A stretch of DNA of 5,908 bases from Candidatus Omnitrophota bacterium. GTDB taxonomy: Bacteria > Omnitrophota > Gorgyraeia > Gygaellales > Profunditerraquicolaceae. The position numbers and the translations under genes were made by a program. The stretch spans positions 1 through 5,908 of the forward strand of contig CAIRWO010000038.1 in NCBI GenBank assembly GCA_903882345.1, in the 5' to 3' direction. Positions 4,793-5,908 of the stretch are shown one piece after another. Numbering within the stretch: the first letter of the stretch is position 1; each line of letters begins with the position of its first letter. The notes below the pieces were generated by a model. That model saw only the letters and a list, made by a program, of their open reading frames with translations. It did no database searches and had not been told where the DNA came from.

Positions 4793-5908
4793 TTACTTTC
4801 CTCCTACGGCCTCACGGCAGCGGTCACAGATTAAAGGATGGTCTTTATCGGTCCCTACTGAATGCGCATAATTCCAGCAGCGCTGGCATTTAACGCCGTC
4901 AGCCTTGCTTACCTCTATAGCAATATCGGGGCAAGCGGCCTGTTTTTCGATCTCGACCTGCGAGACCTTAAAAATTTCCGGCAGGTCCGCTCTTAAACCG
5001 ATTAAATAATTATACCGGTTTTCGTTATTTGTCAAGAGTTTTATTTTCGCGTCAAAGGAACTGCCAATCTCGCCCTTAGAGCGCAATTCTTCCAGCGCCT
5101 TCGCCACTTCAGGGACCATGTCTATAACGGGCTGGAATTCCTTGGCTATATCTTCATTGCTAAACACAACGTTGGGCTTCGGAAAATCCGCAAGATGTAT
5201 ACTGGAAATGCCTCTATTCCCGGATTCCTTCGGCATGGCCTGCCAGATCTCTTCCGCGGTAAAAACCAAGATCGGCGCCATTAATCTGGCAATAACCGAC
5301 AAGGCTTCATAGATCACGGTCTGCGCGGCCCGGCGCTCAACTGAACCCTTACTATAAGTATATAACCTGCCCTTTACCATATCAAGGTAATACATCGAAA
5401 GGTCGGAGTTGCAAAAATCATAGATCGCTTTGTATGCCCGGTGAAATTCAAAAAGAGGGTTTTGCTCCGTGCCATAGGCATTCTCAACACAGCTTCTTAC
5501 CCACTCCATCCTGTTTAGGAGCCAGCGGTCTATCTTACGTAATTTTTCATAAGCTACCTTATCGCCATCGGGATCGAAATCATAAAGGTTGCTTAAGGCA
5601 AAACGCGCCGTATTCCTGATCTTACGGTATGCCTCGGAAAGGCGGGTCAATATTTCTTTTGAGATGCGGATGTCCTCATTATAATCGCTTGAGGCAACCC
5701 AAAGCCTCAAGATATCCGCTCCATAATCTTTGATGATCTCATGCGGCGAGATCACATTGCCCAGGGACTTGGACATTTTTCTGCCTTCGCCGTCGACGAC
5801 AAATCCGTGGGTAAGCACACTCCTAAAAGGGGGTTTAGCGTCAATCGCCATTGCCGGGATGAGCGATGACTGGAACCAACCCCGATGCTGGTCAGAGCCT
5901 TCCAGATA
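4793..5908 (-). CDS. ileS: Isoleucyl-tRNA synthetase, C-terminal 371 residues (5' end outside window)
   Basis: IleS charges tRNA-Ile with isoleucine in the cytosol. The frame is open from the right edge. It begins inside the catalytic domain with YLEGSDQHRGWFQSSL (visible residues 1-16), so the methionine at 5851-5849 is internal and not a start. KMSKS, the ATP-binding signature, is at visible residues 44-48, followed by the helical anticodon-binding domain (for example SEAYRKIRNTARFALSNL). The C-terminus has a zinc site, CQRC (341-344) and CDRC (361-364), as in bacterial IleS proteins. The family is about 900-950 residues, so roughly 550-600 N-terminal residues, including the HIGH motif and the editing domain, lie outside the window. 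The last codons (GGA GGA AAG TAA) also supply the ribosome binding site of the next gene. Confidence 0.97.
   Translation of the reverse strand, partial: YLEGSDQHRGWFQSSLIPAMAIDAKPPFRSVLTHGFVVDGEGRKMSKSLGNVISPHEIIKDYGADILRLWVASSDYNEDIRISKEILTRLSEAYRKIRNTARFALSNLYDFDPDGDKVAYEKLRKIDRWLLNRMEWVRSCVENAYGTEQNPLFEFHRAYKAIYDFCNSDLSMYYLDMVKGRLYTYSKGSVERRAAQTVIYEALSVIARLMAPILVFTAEEIWQAMPKESGNRGISSIHLADFPKPNVVFSNEDIAKEFQPVIDMVPEVAKALEELRSKGEIGSSFDAKIKLLTNNENRYNYLIGLRADLPEIFKVSQVEIEKQAACPDIAIEVSKADGVKCQRCWNYAHSVGTDKDHPLICDRCREAVGGK
4800..4805 (-). promoter_or_regulatory. Ribosome binding site (AGGAGG) that decides the TTG start
   Basis: The minus strand reads AGGAGG inside the last codons of ileS, eight bases before the TTG at 4791-4789. 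It supports TTG as the start of the DksA/TraR gene and implies that ribosomes finishing ileS may restart there. Confidence 0.8.

Noticed and set aside
5849..5851. ATG as the start of a short separate protein of 352 residues
   Set aside because: The frame continues upstream with the conserved IleS segment LEGSDQHRGWF, so this methionine is internal to ileS.

Overview
The window is a densely packed run of seven housekeeping genes, all on the minus strand, from a bacterium with moderate GC. In transcription order (right to left) they are: the 3' part of ileS, a DksA/TraR-family zinc-finger gene, lspA, lgt, an rluD-type pseudouridine synthase gene, a membrane-anchored coiled-coil protein gene, and aroA, which runs off the left edge. 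The lspA-lgt pair shows that lipoproteins are made. Gene order and protein style (an Lgt with a GCC motif, a DksA/TraR protein with an ATD-rich tip, an envelope coiled-coil protein with a small C-terminal beta domain) would fit an uncultured PVC-type lineage such as Omnitrophota. That placement is an inference from memory, not a search.

Region by region. 4793-5908 holds the C-terminal 371 residues of IleS, including KMSKS and the C-terminal zinc site. 4408-4791 holds the DksA/TraR protein, which starts at TTG one base after the ileS stop. lspA (3954-4400) and lgt (3218-3952) carry out lipoprotein maturation and are separated by one base. rluD (2268-3197) follows after 20 bases. These five genes look like one operon. 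A 97-base gap (2171-2267) contains an extended -10 promoter and a strong ribosome binding site, and starts a second unit: the coiled-coil protein (1313-2170) and aroA, whose start overlaps the preceding stop as ATGA.

The most unusual sequence lies inside aroA. Two different heptanucleotide tandem arrays (431-465 and 872-899) are embedded in frame in two loops that vary in length in the EPSP synthase family. The gene stays open through both, but gain or loss of one or two units would hit a stop codon within about 20 codons. Other points of interest are an Lgt lacking several residues held essential in E. coli, a DksA-like tip without the canonical DxxDxA pattern, and twin A8 tracts at the end of the DksA/TraR gene in a position where slippage could fuse it to lspA. 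I found no RNA gene, mobile element, CRISPR array or evident new defence or metabolic system. Apart from the promoter gap, the window is all coding sequence.
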